Part shown: piece after piece, positions 10,540 through 19,480 of the stretch
How the letters are laid out: each line of letters begins with the position of its first letter
Numbering within the stretch: the first letter of the stretch is position 1
Assembly: GCF_018619475.1 (NCBI RefSeq)
Contig: NZ_JAHFZG010000015.1
Location: 31,723 to 95,722, forward strand
DNA: 64,000 bases
Source: Rhodomicrobium sp. Az07
GTDB lineage: Bacteria > Pseudomonadota > Alphaproteobacteria > Rhizobiales > Rhodomicrobiaceae
Direction: 5' to 3'
Position numbers and translations under genes: made by a program
The notes under the pieces: generated by a model
The model's input: the letters and a program-made list of their open reading frames with translations, nothing else
Databases searched by the model: none
What the model was told of the DNA's origin: nothing

Positions 10540-11547
10540 CTATTTTTCCTTTTCCGCCGCGCCTTCACTGAGCGGGTGAAAGTCGAACACCGTCTGCCTC
10601 AGGCGATCTTCCATGACGTGCGTATAGATTTGCGTGGTCGAAATATCGGCGTGGCCGAGCAGCGTTTGAAGCACGCGCAGATCGACGCCCCTGTCGAGCA
10701 AATGCGTCGCGAAAGCATGGCGCAGCACGTGCGGCGAAAGCCGCTCCGCATCGAAGCCGAGGCGAGCGCCGAGCGCCTTCAGATCCTGCGCGAATTTCTG
10801 CCGCGTCAGATGGCCGTCCTCGCCCCATGACGGAAACAGCCATTTCGACGCCGAAGCCCCTGCGCCGCCTGCCTTGCCGTCAGCTGCCCGCGCGGTCTCA
10901 TCCAGCGTCTTCAGCCAGCAATCGAGCACCGTGCGCGCCTTGGGGTTCAGCGGGATGATGCGCTCGCGCCCGCCCTTGCCCCTCACCGTGAGCATCTTGC
11001 GGTCGCCTAGAAAGGCGGCGCGCGGCAGCCCGACGAGTTCGGAGACGCGCAGTCCGGTGGCGTAAAGCAGTTCGAGCAGGCAGGCGAGGCGCAGCGCCCG
11101 GCGTCCGGCGGGCGTTTGCGGATCGCCAAACGCCGCCGCTTGATGCGCCGCGTCGAGCAGGAGGTCAACTTCGGCGACGGTGAGCGTCATCGGCAGCGTG
11201 CGCCGCGCCTTTGCGCCATCGATGAGCCGCGCGGGGTCGTCCTCGCGCACGTGCTCGGCGACGAGGAACAGCATGAACCGCTTGAGGCAGGACAGCTTGC
11301 GCGCGGCGGAATTGGCCGATAGCCCGGCCTCGGCGCGATCCGAGAAGAACGCTTCCAGATCGTCGCGCGGGCAAGCAGCAAAGGTTTCGCCGCGCGTTGC
11401 CAGGAAGCGCGACATCTCGCGCAGATCGGTCGCATAAGCCGCGACCGTGTTGGCCGATGCGCCGCGTTCGGACCTCATCATGGCGAGGTAGGCTGCGATC
11501 AGAGGCTCGTCGGCCGTCGAAGCATGGGAGCCCGGTGGCCGCCCCAT
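10540..11547 (-). CDS. xerD: Tyrosine recombinase XerD
   Basis: Site-specific recombinase that, with XerC, resolves chromosome dimers at dif. 335 residues: an N-terminal core-binding (SAM-like) domain at about 15-100 and a C-terminal catalytic domain with the complete set Arg167 (ATGLRVSEL), Lys191 (RGKGGRER), His273 and Arg276 (HVLRHAFATH), His299 (LLGHADIS) and Tyr308 (TTQIYTH). The length and the motif HVLRHAFATHLLDRG are typical of the housekeeping XerD rather than a phage integrase. A 46-residue membrane protein gene ends one base upstream of the start, so the two are probably translated together. A 25-residue Gly/Ala-rich insertion at about 217-235 is unusual but harmless. Confidence 0.93.
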   Translation of the reverse strand: MGRPPGSHASTADEPLIAAYLAMMRSERGASANTVAAYATDLREMSRFLATRGETFAACPRDDLEAFFSDRAEAGLSANSAARKLSCLKRFMLFLVAEHVREDDPARLIDGAKARRTLPMTLTVAEVDLLLDAAHQAAAFGDPQTPAGRRALRLACLLELLYATGLRVSELVGLPRAAFLGDRKMLTVRGKGGRERIIPLNPKARTVLDCWLKTLDETARAADGKAGGAGASASKWLFPSWGEDGHLTRQKFAQDLKALGARLGFDAERLSPHVLRHAFATHLLDRGVDLRVLQTLLGHADISTTQIYTHVMEDRLRQTVFDFHPLSEGAAEKEK

Positions 11548-11548
11548 G

Positions 11549-11689
11549 CTACTTGATCTTCGCGTCGCGGATCGACTTCGTCATCTCGTGCGGCGACGGC
11601 TCGAAAAAATTCGCCAGAACGAACATCGAGCCATAGAACAGCCCGGCGATCAGACCGACGATTGTCAGAAAGCGAAGAAGTGTCGGCAT
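11549..11689 (-). CDS. Small membrane protein upstream of xerD
   Basis: 46-residue protein with one transmembrane helix (FLTIVGLIAGLFYGSMFVLANFF) and a charged tail ending SIRDAKIK. The start ATG at 11689 has a strong Shine-Dalgarno sequence (GGAGGGAGAG). Its stop is separated from the xerD start by one base. I recall similar tiny proteins between aroK and xerD in other Hyphomicrobiales; their function is unknown. It is easily missed because the open frame extends into unrelated upstream sequence. Confidence 0.8.
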   Translation of the reverse strand: MPTLLRFLTIVGLIAGLFYGSMFVLANFFEPSPHEMTKSIRDAKIK

Positions 11690-11819
11690 CTCTCCCTCCG
11701 GCTCGGTCGTTCTTTGGTCGTTCCCTATGGGCTGCCGTTCTTCGCGCCCGTTGTCAAGGATGCGATAGAAGCTTAAGTTGCGGCCCTGTTCTTCCATAAG
11801 CCAATAAGATGAGCGGTTC

Positions 11820-12458
11820 GTGACGTCGGAAAACGAAGCAGGCGGTTTGAAGCCGATGGCGAAGGCGGTTCGGCACGCTTTGGGGCGGCAGAGCGTTATT
11901 CTCATCGGCATGATGGGCTCGGGCAAATCGTCCATCGGGCGACGGCTGGCCATCGCACTGGACCTGCCCTTCCACGACGCGGACGCCGAGATCGAGACTG
12001 CCGCGGGCATGACCATTGAAGAGATGTTCCGCACCCACGGCGAAGGTTACTTCCGCGACGGCGAAGAGCGCGTCATCCGTCGTCTTCTGCAAAGCGGCCC
12101 GCAGGTGCTGTCGACGGGCGGCGGCTCGGTCATCTCGCCCGCCACGCGCGCCGAAATCGCCAGAGGCGGCGTGTCGATCTGGCTCCACGCACCGCTCGAC
12201 CTTCTCCTCCAGCGCGTCTCGCGGCGGGACAATCGCCCGCTTCTCAAGACCGACGACCCGATGGCCGTGCTTCAGCGGCTTCTCACCCAGCGCGAGCCCT
12301 ACTATGCCGAGGCTGATCTCAAAATCGAAAGCCGCGATGCGCCACACGAAGTCATCGTGGATGAAATCCTCGACCTGATCCTTACCTATCTGACAGCCAA
12401 AGAGGCCGGAGGCGGCGAAGCCCGACCGGCCGACATGCAAGGGAGCGAACCGTCATGA
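11820..12458 (+). CDS. aroK: Shikimate kinase AroK
   Basis: Phosphorylates shikimate at the 3-hydroxyl in chorismate synthesis. 212 residues from a GTG start at 11820. P-loop GMMGSGKS (30-37), shikimate-binding Asp in DADAEIE, and the STGGGSV glycine-rich loop are all present; the lid region contains RVSRRDNRPLL. The N-terminal 22 residues and C-terminal 25 residues extend past the conserved domain. The last bases overlap the aroB start (ATGA), so AroK and AroB are translationally coupled. Divergent from the small membrane protein and xerD. Confidence 0.95.
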   Translation: MTSENEAGGLKPMAKAVRHALGRQSVILIGMMGSGKSSIGRRLAIALDLPFHDADAEIETAAGMTIEEMFRTHGEGYFRDGEERVIRRLLQSGPQVLSTGGGSVISPATRAEIARGGVSIWLHAPLDLLLQRVSRRDNRPLLKTDDPMAVLQRLLTQREPYYAEADLKIESRDAPHEVIVDEILDLILTYLTAKEAGGGEARPADMQGSEPS

Positions 12459-13591
12459 CGGCACAAGTGAAGCCTTCCGCCCGCGTTGACGTAGAGCTTG
12501 GCGAGCGCAGCTATCCGATCCTCATCGGCAACGGCCTGATCGCGGGCGCGCCGCAATTTCTGGCGGAGACGCTGCCCGGAACGCGCTTCGCCATCGTCGC
12601 CGACGAGGCCGTGCGGGCTTACGCGGACCAGCTTGAGGCGGGGCTTTCGGGCACCGGCCTGCTGCTCGGCGCGACGATTTATGTTCCATCCGGCGAGGCG
12701 TCGAAAAGTTTCGCCTCGCTCGAACGCGTAACGGCTGCGCTGCTCGATCTCGGCGTGGAGCGCGACCATGCGGTGATCGCGCTCGGCGGCGGCGTGATCG
12801 GCGACCTCGCGGGCTTCGCGGCGGCGACGCTGAAGCGCGGCGTGCGCGTGGTGCAGGTGCCGACAACGCTTCTCGCGCAGGTCGACTCGTCGGTCGGCGG
12901 CAAGACCGGCATCGACACGCCGCACGGCAAGAACCTAGTCGGCGCGTTCCATCAGCCCTCGCTCGTGCTGATCGACCTCGACACGCTGAAGACGCTCCCG
13001 CCGCGCGAATTCCGCGCCGGTTATGCCGAGGTCGCGAAATATGGGGCGCTCGGCGACTCGGTGTTCTTCCGCTGGCTGGAAGACAATGCGCCCGCGATCT
13101 TCGAGCAGCACACCTATCCGCTGACCGATGCCGTCGAAACGAGCGTGCGCATGAAGGCGGAAATCGTCTCGCGCGACGAGAAGGAGGCGGGCGACCGCGC
13201 GCTTCTGAACCTCGGGCACACCTTCGGCCATGCGGTTGAGGCTTGGGCGGGTTATTCCGGCGATGTGCTCCACGGCGAGGCGGTCGCGCTCGGCATGGTG
13301 CTGGCGGCGCGCTTCTCGGAGGCGGAAGGCTTCTGCGCGCATACGGTGTCGCGGCGGCTGGAAGACCATCTGGCGGAAGTCGGCTTTGCCACCACCTTCG
13401 GCGAACTGCGCCAAACGCTCGGCCGCGCGCCCACGCTCGATGAGCTTGTGAGCTTCATGGAGCAGGACAAGAAGGTGAAGGACGGCAAGATGAACCTCGT
13501 TCTCCTGAGCGGCATCGGCAACGCCTTCGTGGCGAAGGACGTCGCGCGCGACAAGATCCGCGCTTTTCTCGCCGCCGAGTTGGAGCGATAG
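12455..13591 (+). CDS. aroB: 3-dehydroquinate synthase AroB
   Basis: Converts DAHP to 3-dehydroquinate, the second step of the shikimate pathway, using NAD+ and a divalent metal. 378 residues. The NAD-binding segment GGGVIGDLAGFAAAT, the lysine-rich VDSSVGGKTGID segment, and the metal site residues in NLGHTFGHA and LHGEAV are all visible. The start overlaps the aroK stop by four bases. A strong GC-rich hairpin follows the stop. Confidence 0.97.
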   Translation: MTAQVKPSARVDVELGERSYPILIGNGLIAGAPQFLAETLPGTRFAIVADEAVRAYADQLEAGLSGTGLLLGATIYVPSGEASKSFASLERVTAALLDLGVERDHAVIALGGGVIGDLAGFAAATLKRGVRVVQVPTTLLAQVDSSVGGKTGIDTPHGKNLVGAFHQPSLVLIDLDTLKTLPPREFRAGYAEVAKYGALGDSVFFRWLEDNAPAIFEQHTYPLTDAVETSVRMKAEIVSRDEKEAGDRALLNLGHTFGHAVEAWAGYSGDVLHGEAVALGMVLAARFSEAEGFCAHTVSRRLEDHLAEVGFATTFGELRQTLGRAPTLDELVSFMEQDKKVKDGKMNLVLLSGIGNAFVAKDVARDKIRAFLAAELER

Positions 13592-13597
13592 ACGTTT

Positions 13598-13620
13598 GAC
13601 GCGCGCTAAAGGCGCGCGTC
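13598..13620. terminator. GC-rich hairpin between convergent aroB and the basic protein gene
   Basis: Perfect nine-base-pair inverted repeat (GACGCGCGC / GCGCGCGTC) with a five-base loop, between two convergent genes and reaching into the last codons of the minus-strand gene. There is no T-run on either side, so it would be an atypical terminator or an mRNA 3' end protector. Confidence 0.4.
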
Positions 13621-14127
13621 CCTCTGCGCCTGGCGGACCTTCGTCCACTGCGACACTTCCCCGATTTTCGACGGGTGGACGTTCTTCCGGCGGCGACGGC
13701 TCGGAAGCGGCGACATGCCTTCATTCGCAGTCACGCCCTGCACCGGGCGGTTGAATTCCGCTGACCGCTTCATCGCAAGCGCGCGCCGCGCATTCGCGCC
13801 AAGCTCGGCCTTCGCCTCGAACTTGCGGTGGCGCTCGATCTCCTTGTTCACGCGCTTCAGCGCCTGCGCGAAGACCTGCCTCCTGCGGCGCGGCTGCTCG
13901 GATGTGCCGGGGAAACTTCCGCCGCGCGCCTCGCCCGTGCCCTTGGCCTCGCGCCGCTTCGCCTTCATGAGCGTCTTTTCCTTGTCGCGCATGTCGCGAA
14001 GCCGTTTCAGCGTGTCCTGAAGATCCTCGCGGGCCACCTCGCAGATCGCGGGATAATGCGTCGCGCGCACCAGCTCGCGCTCGTCATGGTTCAGCAACTG
14101 CAATTCGCTCTTGTAAGAGATGGCCAT
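13606..14127 (-). CDS. Basic, helical conserved hypothetical protein
   Basis: 173 residues, unrecognised. The N-terminal 60 residues (ELQLLNHDERELVRATHYP) look like a helical domain followed by a coiled-coil-like stretch rich in Lys/Arg/Glu. The middle (RREAKGTGEARGGSFPG) and C-terminal parts are strongly basic, with clusters such as RRRRQ and SRRRRKN. This suggests nucleic-acid or ribosome contact, but no named motif is present. Normal codon use with many G/C third positions supports a real gene. Convergent with aroB; upstream on the same strand is the aldo/keto reductase gene. Confidence 0.7.
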   Translation of the reverse strand: MAISYKSELQLLNHDERELVRATHYPAICEVAREDLQDTLKRLRDMRDKEKTLMKAKRREAKGTGEARGGSFPGTSEQPRRRRQVFAQALKRVNKEIERHRKFEAKAELGANARRALAMKRSAEFNRPVQGVTANEGMSPLPSRRRRKNVHPSKIGEVSQWTKVRQAQRDARL

Positions 14128-14181
14128 GGCTACTCCTCGACATAGGTGCAGCGAGGATAGCGGTTGTGTCTTACCCGTCCG

Positions 14182-15180
14182 TCACACACCTGCGGGGCGC
14201 TTGTCCGGCGGAGCCATGAAGGCGGGCGACACGGGCTCACGAATGGTCCGCTTCAGGATCGCGTCGATTTCGCGCTTCGCATCCTCGTCTATAGTCCAAC
14301 CCACGACTTCGCTTACGGTTTCCACCTGCGACGGCTTTCGTGCGCCCCACAGCGCAATCGTCGGCCCTTGATCGAGCACCCAGCGCACCGCGAGCGCGAG
14401 CACCGACTTGCCGTAGCGGTCGCGCGCCAGCGTCTTCAGCGCCTCGACCGCAGCGAGATAATCGTGGAAGCGCTCGCTCTGGAACTTCGGATCGCTCTTG
14501 CGGAGATCGTCGCCATCGAACGCCGTATCGGCCGTCATGCGCCCGGACAGCAGGCCGCGACACAGCGCGCCGTAGGCGAGTACGGTAAGGCCGTGGTTCT
14601 TCGCGTAGGGCAGGACATCCGCCTCGATTTCGCGTTCGAAGAGATTATACGGCGGCTGCACCGCGTCGAGTTGCGCCGCCTTGCGGAAGGCTTCCATCTC
14701 GGCGGGTGCGTAATTGCTGACGCCGATGGCGAGGATTTTCCCCTCGCGCCGCAGCTCTTCGAACACGCGGGCCGTGTCCTCGAACGGCGTCTCGCGGTCG
14801 GGCCAATGCACCTGATACAGGTCGATGACATCCGTGCGAAGCCGCCGAAGAGAGTCCTCGATCTCGTGGCGGATGCGCTCGGGGCGGGCGTCGCGCCACA
14901 CCTTGCCGTCGCGCCAGTTCAGGCCGCACTTGGTCGCGATCCGCACCTTGTCGCGCAGAGCCCCCTCGGCGAGCGCCTTGCCGACAATCTCCTCCGACCG
15001 CCCGAAGCCGTAAACCGGCGCAGTGTCGATGAGCGTGATGCCGCGGTCGATGGCGGCGCGGATTGTGGCGATGGACTGTGCCTCGTCCGTGCCGCCCCAC
15101 ATCCAGCCGCCGATAGCCCACGTTCCAAGGGCGACGCGCGAGGCTTCGATCCCCGATTTGCCGATTGCGATGGTTTCCAT
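14182..15180 (-). CDS. Aldo/keto reductase
   Basis: NADPH-dependent oxidoreductase with a TIM-barrel fold, 332 residues. Family signatures: GTWAIGG at the N-terminus, catalytic Asp and Tyr in LIDTAPVYGFGRSEE, Lys in IATKCG, and His in YQVHWPD, completing the Asp-Tyr-Lys-His tetrad. The C-terminal cofactor segment ALWGARKPSQV is present. The sequence resembles the YghZ/PdxI-type general reductases; the substrate cannot be inferred. It lies 54 bases upstream of the basic protein gene on the same strand, so the two may be cotranscribed. Confidence 0.92.
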   Translation of the reverse strand: METIAIGKSGIEASRVALGTWAIGGWMWGGTDEAQSIATIRAAIDRGITLIDTAPVYGFGRSEEIVGKALAEGALRDKVRIATKCGLNWRDGKVWRDARPERIRHEIEDSLRRLRTDVIDLYQVHWPDRETPFEDTARVFEELRREGKILAIGVSNYAPAEMEAFRKAAQLDAVQPPYNLFEREIEADVLPYAKNHGLTVLAYGALCRGLLSGRMTADTAFDGDDLRKSDPKFQSERFHDYLAAVEALKTLARDRYGKSVLALAVRWVLDQGPTIALWGARKPSQVETVSEVVGWTIDEDAKREIDAILKRTIREPVSPAFMAPPDKRPAGV

Positions 15181-15308
15181 GATCCGTCTCCGCTTCCTTG
15201 TCCACCCAATGCACGCGCCGGAAAGCGTGTTCCGGGATCATTATAATCCGCCCGCCTGCGGACACTCCATGCAGACGGGCGAAGACCGCGCGCGAACACG
15301 GCGCGGCT

Positions 15309-16316
15309 TTATTCCTCGCGGATCGCGATGAAGGCAGCGAGCGCGGCTTCCACCGCATTGAAATTGTCGAGACAGACTTGCCATCCGTGCGGCACCGAGA
15401 CCGGAAGCGGCGCGGCGAAAACTTCCGCGCGCATGGCATCGAGATCCTTCGCGGAGGCGGCGACCACGCGCGCCACATGAGCAACCCGATCCAGCAAGCC
15501 TTGGGGCGGTGGCTCCTCGCTCGTCCGCAGCGCCTCCTCAAGCGACTCAGCGAAAAGCAGCGCCGAGGCATAGAGCCGGATGGCGCGCCGGTCGTAGAGG
15601 GCAGCCATTTCTCGCACCTGCATGGCCACAAACCGCCCGCGCAAGGTCCAGCGAACGAGGCTTCGCGCGCGGTTGATGCCGGAATCGAGATTGACGAGCG
15701 TGGACTGAGCCTCGGTGAACAGGTTCGTCGCGGCTTCCGCCTTGCCTCGGTTCCGCTCGGAAATCGCCGCCTCTGCCTGTGCGAAGCCTTTGGCCAGCCG
15801 CCGCAGCAGCGATTTCGCCGCCACATCGATGAGGCGGACGGGGTTCGGCGTCATCAACACCTGGCTGAATATCAGGCCGACCGACGCGCCGACGAGGACG
15901 TCCAGCATCCGCGCCACGCCTGCCTTTTCCACACCGAACGACAACAGCAGCACCGTCGATATTCCCGCCTGGATCGGAACGACCGGCGCAAGCCCGAAGA
16001 GAGACGCAACCAGCAGGGCTGCGAAGGTCGCAAGCCCCATGCGCAGCAGAGATTCCATCGGCGGCAGGAGCAGCGCCAGTTCGCCGACGACGATGCCGGT
16101 CGCCACGCCGATCAGGAGCCCGATGGCCTGTTGTCCCCGACTTGGCAGCGCCGGAGCAAGGCAGATGATGGCCGTGATCGCGGCGAAAATCGGCGTCGGG
16201 TGGCCGAGGAGGCGGACCGACAGCACCCACGCGATGCATGCGGCAACGGCGGAGGCGAACGCGTCGCGCCAATTCTCGCTTGCGCGACGCGATAGCGTTT
16301 GCGTCCATGTCTGCAT
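15309..16316 (-). CDS. FUSC family membrane protein (aromatic acid exporter type)
   Basis: 335 residues. The N-terminal half has about five or six closely packed hydrophobic segments (around residues 17-165, for example AAITAIICLAPALPSRGQQAIG and GLATFAALLVASLFGLAP), followed by a helical cytoplasmic C-terminal half. This is half the size of the double FUSC proteins (AaeB, YccS) and matches single-module FUSC proteins that may dimerise. The family is implicated in efflux of aromatic acids; the substrate here is unknown. It is divergent from an L,D-transpeptidase gene. Confidence 0.85.
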   Translation of the reverse strand: MQTWTQTLSRRASENWRDAFASAVAACIAWVLSVRLLGHPTPIFAAITAIICLAPALPSRGQQAIGLLIGVATGIVVGELALLLPPMESLLRMGLATFAALLVASLFGLAPVVPIQAGISTVLLLSFGVEKAGVARMLDVLVGASVGLIFSQVLMTPNPVRLIDVAAKSLLRRLAKGFAQAEAAISERNRGKAEAATNLFTEAQSTLVNLDSGINRARSLVRWTLRGRFVAMQVREMAALYDRRAIRLYASALLFAESLEEALRTSEEPPPQGLLDRVAHVARVVAASAKDLDAMRAEVFAAPLPVSVPHGWQVCLDNFNAVEAALAAFIAIREE

Positions 16317-16467
16317 GATGTCGCTCCGTGGTCGGATACGCGGCCCCCAGAAATATCGCCGGTATCTCCTGTTGCGCGCCTAATGCCCGCTTCCGCTTTG
16401 CGCCGCCCGTTTTCACGCTATAGTTACGGCGAAGTCTGCATACTGCTCTCCCCGGCAACCCTCACGA

Positions 16468-18054
16468 ATGTTCAAAGTCATGCGTCGATTTGATCTTCCG
16501 AGCCCGCGCCGCATTTTCCGGTCGGGTTCCGGCACAGCTTCCGCTTCGACGGCTCTTGTCGCCGCGCTCATCGGCATCGGACTGATGACCCAACCGGCGG
16601 ACGCGCGGCGCCGTTCTTACCAGCCCGAACGTGAGGAACCGCGGAAGGTCGAAGATACGCAAAGCCGTGATCCGGTCGGGCCGCTCTATGGCGTCGTTTC
16701 GCTCGCCGATCAGCATGTGACCTTCTACGACGCGAAAGGCGTCTGGGCGCGAAGCCGGGTGTCGACGGGGCAGCGAGGCTACGCGACGCCCGCCGGTGTG
16801 TTCACGATCCTCGAAAAGAACCGCCATCACCGCTCCAACATCTATAGCGGCGCGCCCATGCCGTTCATGCAGCGGCTCACCTGGACCGGCGTCGCGCTGC
16901 ATCTGGGCGTCGTGCCCAATCATCCGGCCAGCCATGGCTGCGTGCGGCTCCCCGCCGCCTTCGCGCAGCGGCTTTTCGCCGTGACGAGCCTCGGCCAGCG
17001 CGTGGTCATCGCGCCGCAGGACATCGCCCCGGTGGAGATTGCGCATGCGAAGCTCCCCGCCCCGAAGCTTCTGCCCCTGCCGGGGGTGGTCGATGACAGG
17101 ACCACAGGCGCACCGGACGCAACGCCGGGTGTCGAGCCTGTCGCCTTATCGGCCGGAAAGACCGACGAGCCGAAACCGGAACTCGTGGCGCCGGACGAGT
17201 ATGTGGACGCTCTGAAGGGCGCCGCGATGAAGAAAGGTAAAGCCGCCGCACAGGCAAGGAAGGCGGCCGTCGCGCTCGCGGGCAAATTGCGGGTGGAACT
17301 TCGGCAAGCCGACAGGACTGTCGCCGTCGCCGAAGCGAGGGTGAAGCGCGTGAACCGCGAGGTTGAGGCCGTCGCCCGCGCCTCCGAAAAGATGGACGTG
17401 GACGAAGCGATGGCGAAAGCCGTCGATCAGCGCGTGGGAGCGGTCGAGGCAAAACTTGCCGATGCGGAAACAGTGGCGGGCACCGCGCGTAACGCGCGCT
17501 CTGAGATCGAGCGCGAGCTGGTCTCCGCGCAGGAGGCCATTCGGGCAGCGGTCGCCGAAGGCGACGAGGCCATTCGGATGATGAGGGACGCAACGTCGCG
17601 CACCGTCCCGGTCTCGATCCTCATCAGCCGCAAGACGGGGCGCCTTTACGTGCGCCAGGGCACCGCCCCGCTGTTCGATATGCCCGTGACGATCAAGGAC
17701 GTGGATCGCCCGCTCGGCACGCATCTTTTTATCGCGACCCGCGCGGGCGACAACAAGGCATCGCTGAATTGGGTCGGCATCACGCCACCTGCCGCCATCG
17801 AAGTTAAATATCGCAGGCATTCGAGCCGCCGCGGCCGCAGGGTCGAACCGCTTGAGCCGGAACGCGCCGCGCAGCCTTTCCCCGAAACCGCGGCCGCCGC
17901 GCTCGACCGCATCGAGATACCGGCGGACGTGAAGGATCGAATCGGCGAGCGGCTTTTTGTCGGCTCGACGCTCATTCTCTCGGATGTGGCGTCGAACGAC
18001 GGCAAGTTTCCGATGGACTTCCAGATCCTCGCGCGCACCGTCGTGAGGGATTGA
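16468..18054 (+). CDS. L,D-transpeptidase with coiled coil and degenerate second domain
   Basis: Exported peptidoglycan enzyme forming 3-3 crosslinks or anchoring proteins, 528 residues. It begins with a long n-region and a hydrophobic signal segment (TALVAALIGIGLM) ending at ADARRRS. YkuD domain at about 70-180 has the active site His152...Ser155-His156-Gly157-Cys158 (NHPASHGCVRL). A charged coiled coil follows at about 250-370 (Lys/Glu/Ala-rich). Residues about 375-440 resemble the opening strands of another YkuD domain (ISRKTGRLYVRQG, PLGTHLF) without a catalytic Cys, so it is probably a binding or regulatory copy. Divergent from FUSC; the cupin gene follows within 10 bases. Confidence 0.88.
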   Translation: MFKVMRRFDLPSPRRIFRSGSGTASASTALVAALIGIGLMTQPADARRRSYQPEREEPRKVEDTQSRDPVGPLYGVVSLADQHVTFYDAKGVWARSRVSTGQRGYATPAGVFTILEKNRHHRSNIYSGAPMPFMQRLTWTGVALHLGVVPNHPASHGCVRLPAAFAQRLFAVTSLGQRVVIAPQDIAPVEIAHAKLPAPKLLPLPGVVDDRTTGAPDATPGVEPVALSAGKTDEPKPELVAPDEYVDALKGAAMKKGKAAAQARKAAVALAGKLRVELRQADRTVAVAEARVKRVNREVEAVARASEKMDVDEAMAKAVDQRVGAVEAKLADAETVAGTARNARSEIERELVSAQEAIRAAVAEGDEAIRMMRDATSRTVPVSILISRKTGRLYVRQGTAPLFDMPVTIKDVDRPLGTHLFIATRAGDNKASLNWVGITPPAAIEVKYRRHSSRRGRRVEPLEPERAAQPFPETAAAALDRIEIPADVKDRIGERLFVGSTLILSDVASNDGKFPMDFQILARTVVRD

Positions 18055-18062
18055 GAGGCGCG

Positions 18063-18446
18063 ATGCCGAAGGTCGGCAACATTTTCGCCAACCTCCCCGT
18101 CATGGGGAGCGCGGAAGAAGACATCGCCGCGCTTCTCGACGTGCCGGGGCTTCGCGTCGAGCGCATCGTCTCGACCGGTCAGGCGAGCCCGCCGGGCTTC
18201 TGGTACGATCAACCGCGCGAAGAATGGGTCATGCTGCTATCGGGCGCCGCGCGGCTCCGGTTCGATGGCGAGGGAGAAGCGCGCGCGCTCAAGCCCGGCG
18301 ACTTCGTTTTCATCCCGGCCCACCGACGCCACCGCGTGGACTGGACGTCGCCCGACGCGCCGACGGTGTGGCTTGCGCTGCATTTCGACGGCGGCGGCGA
18401 ATCGAATCGTGCTCAGGCCCAAACAAAGGCATCGCCCGGACCTTGA
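18063..18446 (+). CDS. Cupin domain protein
   Basis: About 127 residues, one double-stranded beta-helix (cupin) domain, with the segments EEWVMLLSGAARLRFDGE and KPGDFVFIPAHRRHRVDW representing the two conserved cupin motifs. Metal ligands are not all obvious, so catalytic activity is unclear. The frame opens with TTG at 18051 overlapping the previous stop, but ATG 18063, preceded by GAGAGGCG, is the better start. Probably cotranscribed with the L,D-transpeptidase. Confidence 0.85.
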   Translation: MPKVGNIFANLPVMGSAEEDIAALLDVPGLRVERIVSTGQASPPGFWYDQPREEWVMLLSGAARLRFDGEGEARALKPGDFVFIPAHRRHRVDWTSPDAPTVWLALHFDGGGESNRAQAQTKASPGP

Positions 18447-18625
18447 CGGATCTTGAGCGAAACACGCGCCCAACGCGCATCGCGCCGGTATGCAACCCGC
18501 AAAAGCCCCCGATACACGCCGACCGCTGTGGAGAATCCGTGGCGAAATGCCGCATATCACCCCATCGGCGCAATGCCGCTCACTTCGCATGTTAAGCGGG
18601 GAGGGCGAAGGGATGGAGGATTACC

Positions 18626-18949
18626 ATGATGAGTGAAACAGCAGATCTATCGGCCACAGCGGCCGAGAAGACCAAGTCTGACGCCGTGCAGGAGCCAAGG
18701 AACTGGCCTCGCGCGGGTCTGTCACTTTTCTTTCTTGTTCTGTTCAGTATCGGTCAGAGCCTGTTTTTTGCGTTGGCTCTCGTGCAGATGGTCTGGTTTC
18801 TCGTCCAGCGGGCTCCGAACCCGTTCCTGTCTCGGTTCGGACCTAGCTTAGGTCAGTGGCTGGGTGACGCATCGCGGTTCATCTACCATGACACGGAAGA
18901 GAAGCCTTTCCCGTTCAAGGCCTGGCCGACTATCAACACTGACGCGTAA
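18626..18949 (+). CDS. DUF4389 family small membrane protein
   Basis: 107 residues with a polar N-terminus (about 30 residues), a hydrophobic helix near SLFFLVLFSIGQSLFFALAL, and an amphipathic C-terminal part containing FLSRFGPSLGQWLGDASRFIYHDTEEKPFPF split over two segments. The end 'YHDTEEKPFPF' is the hallmark of the DUF4389 family. Function unknown. A strong GGAGG ribosome site precedes the paired ATGs. It stands alone, with gaps of about 180 and 250 bases. Confidence 0.85.
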   Translation: MMSETADLSATAAEKTKSDAVQEPRNWPRAGLSLFFLVLFSIGQSLFFALALVQMVWFLVQRAPNPFLSRFGPSLGQWLGDASRFIYHDTEEKPFPFKAWPTINTDA

Positions 18950-19201
18950 GCTTTGAAGAAGGCTGGTGTCCGTCCGCAGCTAAGTCGACACGGTGGACAC
19001 CTCCTTGGAATAAGCGGGACAACCTCCTCCCTTCGCAATTCGAGGACTTTGCCCCGCTCCCCTGCCCCCTTCAAGCCGCTTCCCGCCTCCTCGAACAATT
19101 CTCCGTGGCCGCGCGTTGCCCCTCATGCGTTCGATATCCGGACGTGGCATGCTGTGAAGGCGACGCGAGACGCGCGCGCGAAAAGAGCCCGGAGGCCGAC
19201 C

Positions 19202-19480
19202 ATGAAGCTTCTCTTGAGGCGCGCTTCGGCGGGCTGGAGCGATCTTCCGCAACTCGTGCGCTTCCTCGGGCTGAACGCCGGGATCGGCATTCTGGCGGGC
19301 TGGCTGTTGCTCGCGCTCATCCTCGCGACCGACGTGAACGGCGTCGGAGCCCTCATCGCGACATCCGAGACACCGCTCCTGCCCATCGGCATGCTGATGG
19401 CTGGTTTCGCCATAACCTTCGGGGGCGCGGCTGCGGGCGCTGCCGTGATGATGATGGCTCACGACAGGGATGATGGCTGA
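19202..19480 (+). CDS. Small two-helix membrane protein
   Basis: 92 residues starting MKLLLRRASAGW, ATG 19202 with GGAGG upstream. Two hydrophobic helices are seen: GIGILAGWLLLALILATDV and LPIGMLMAGFAITFGGAAAG. They are joined by a short loop and followed by MMMAHDRDDG. Similar small proteins occur in alphaproteobacteria without known function. The open frame extends upstream to 18953, but the upstream part has no sensible composition. No partner gene is evident. Confidence 0.75.
   Translation: MKLLLRRASAGWSDLPQLVRFLGLNAGIGILAGWLLLALILATDVNGVGALIATSETPLLPIGMLMAGFAITFGGAAAGAAVMMMAHDRDDG

Noticed and set aside
8994..10568. Minus-strand frame of over 500 codons opposite fabI and the GNAT gene
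   Set aside because: Spans two well-supported plus-strand genes and shows no domain.
18983..19030. Sequence resembling an insertion-sequence end (GTCGACACGGTGGACACC...)
   Set aside because: Too short, with no transposase frame and no matching inverted repeat nearby.
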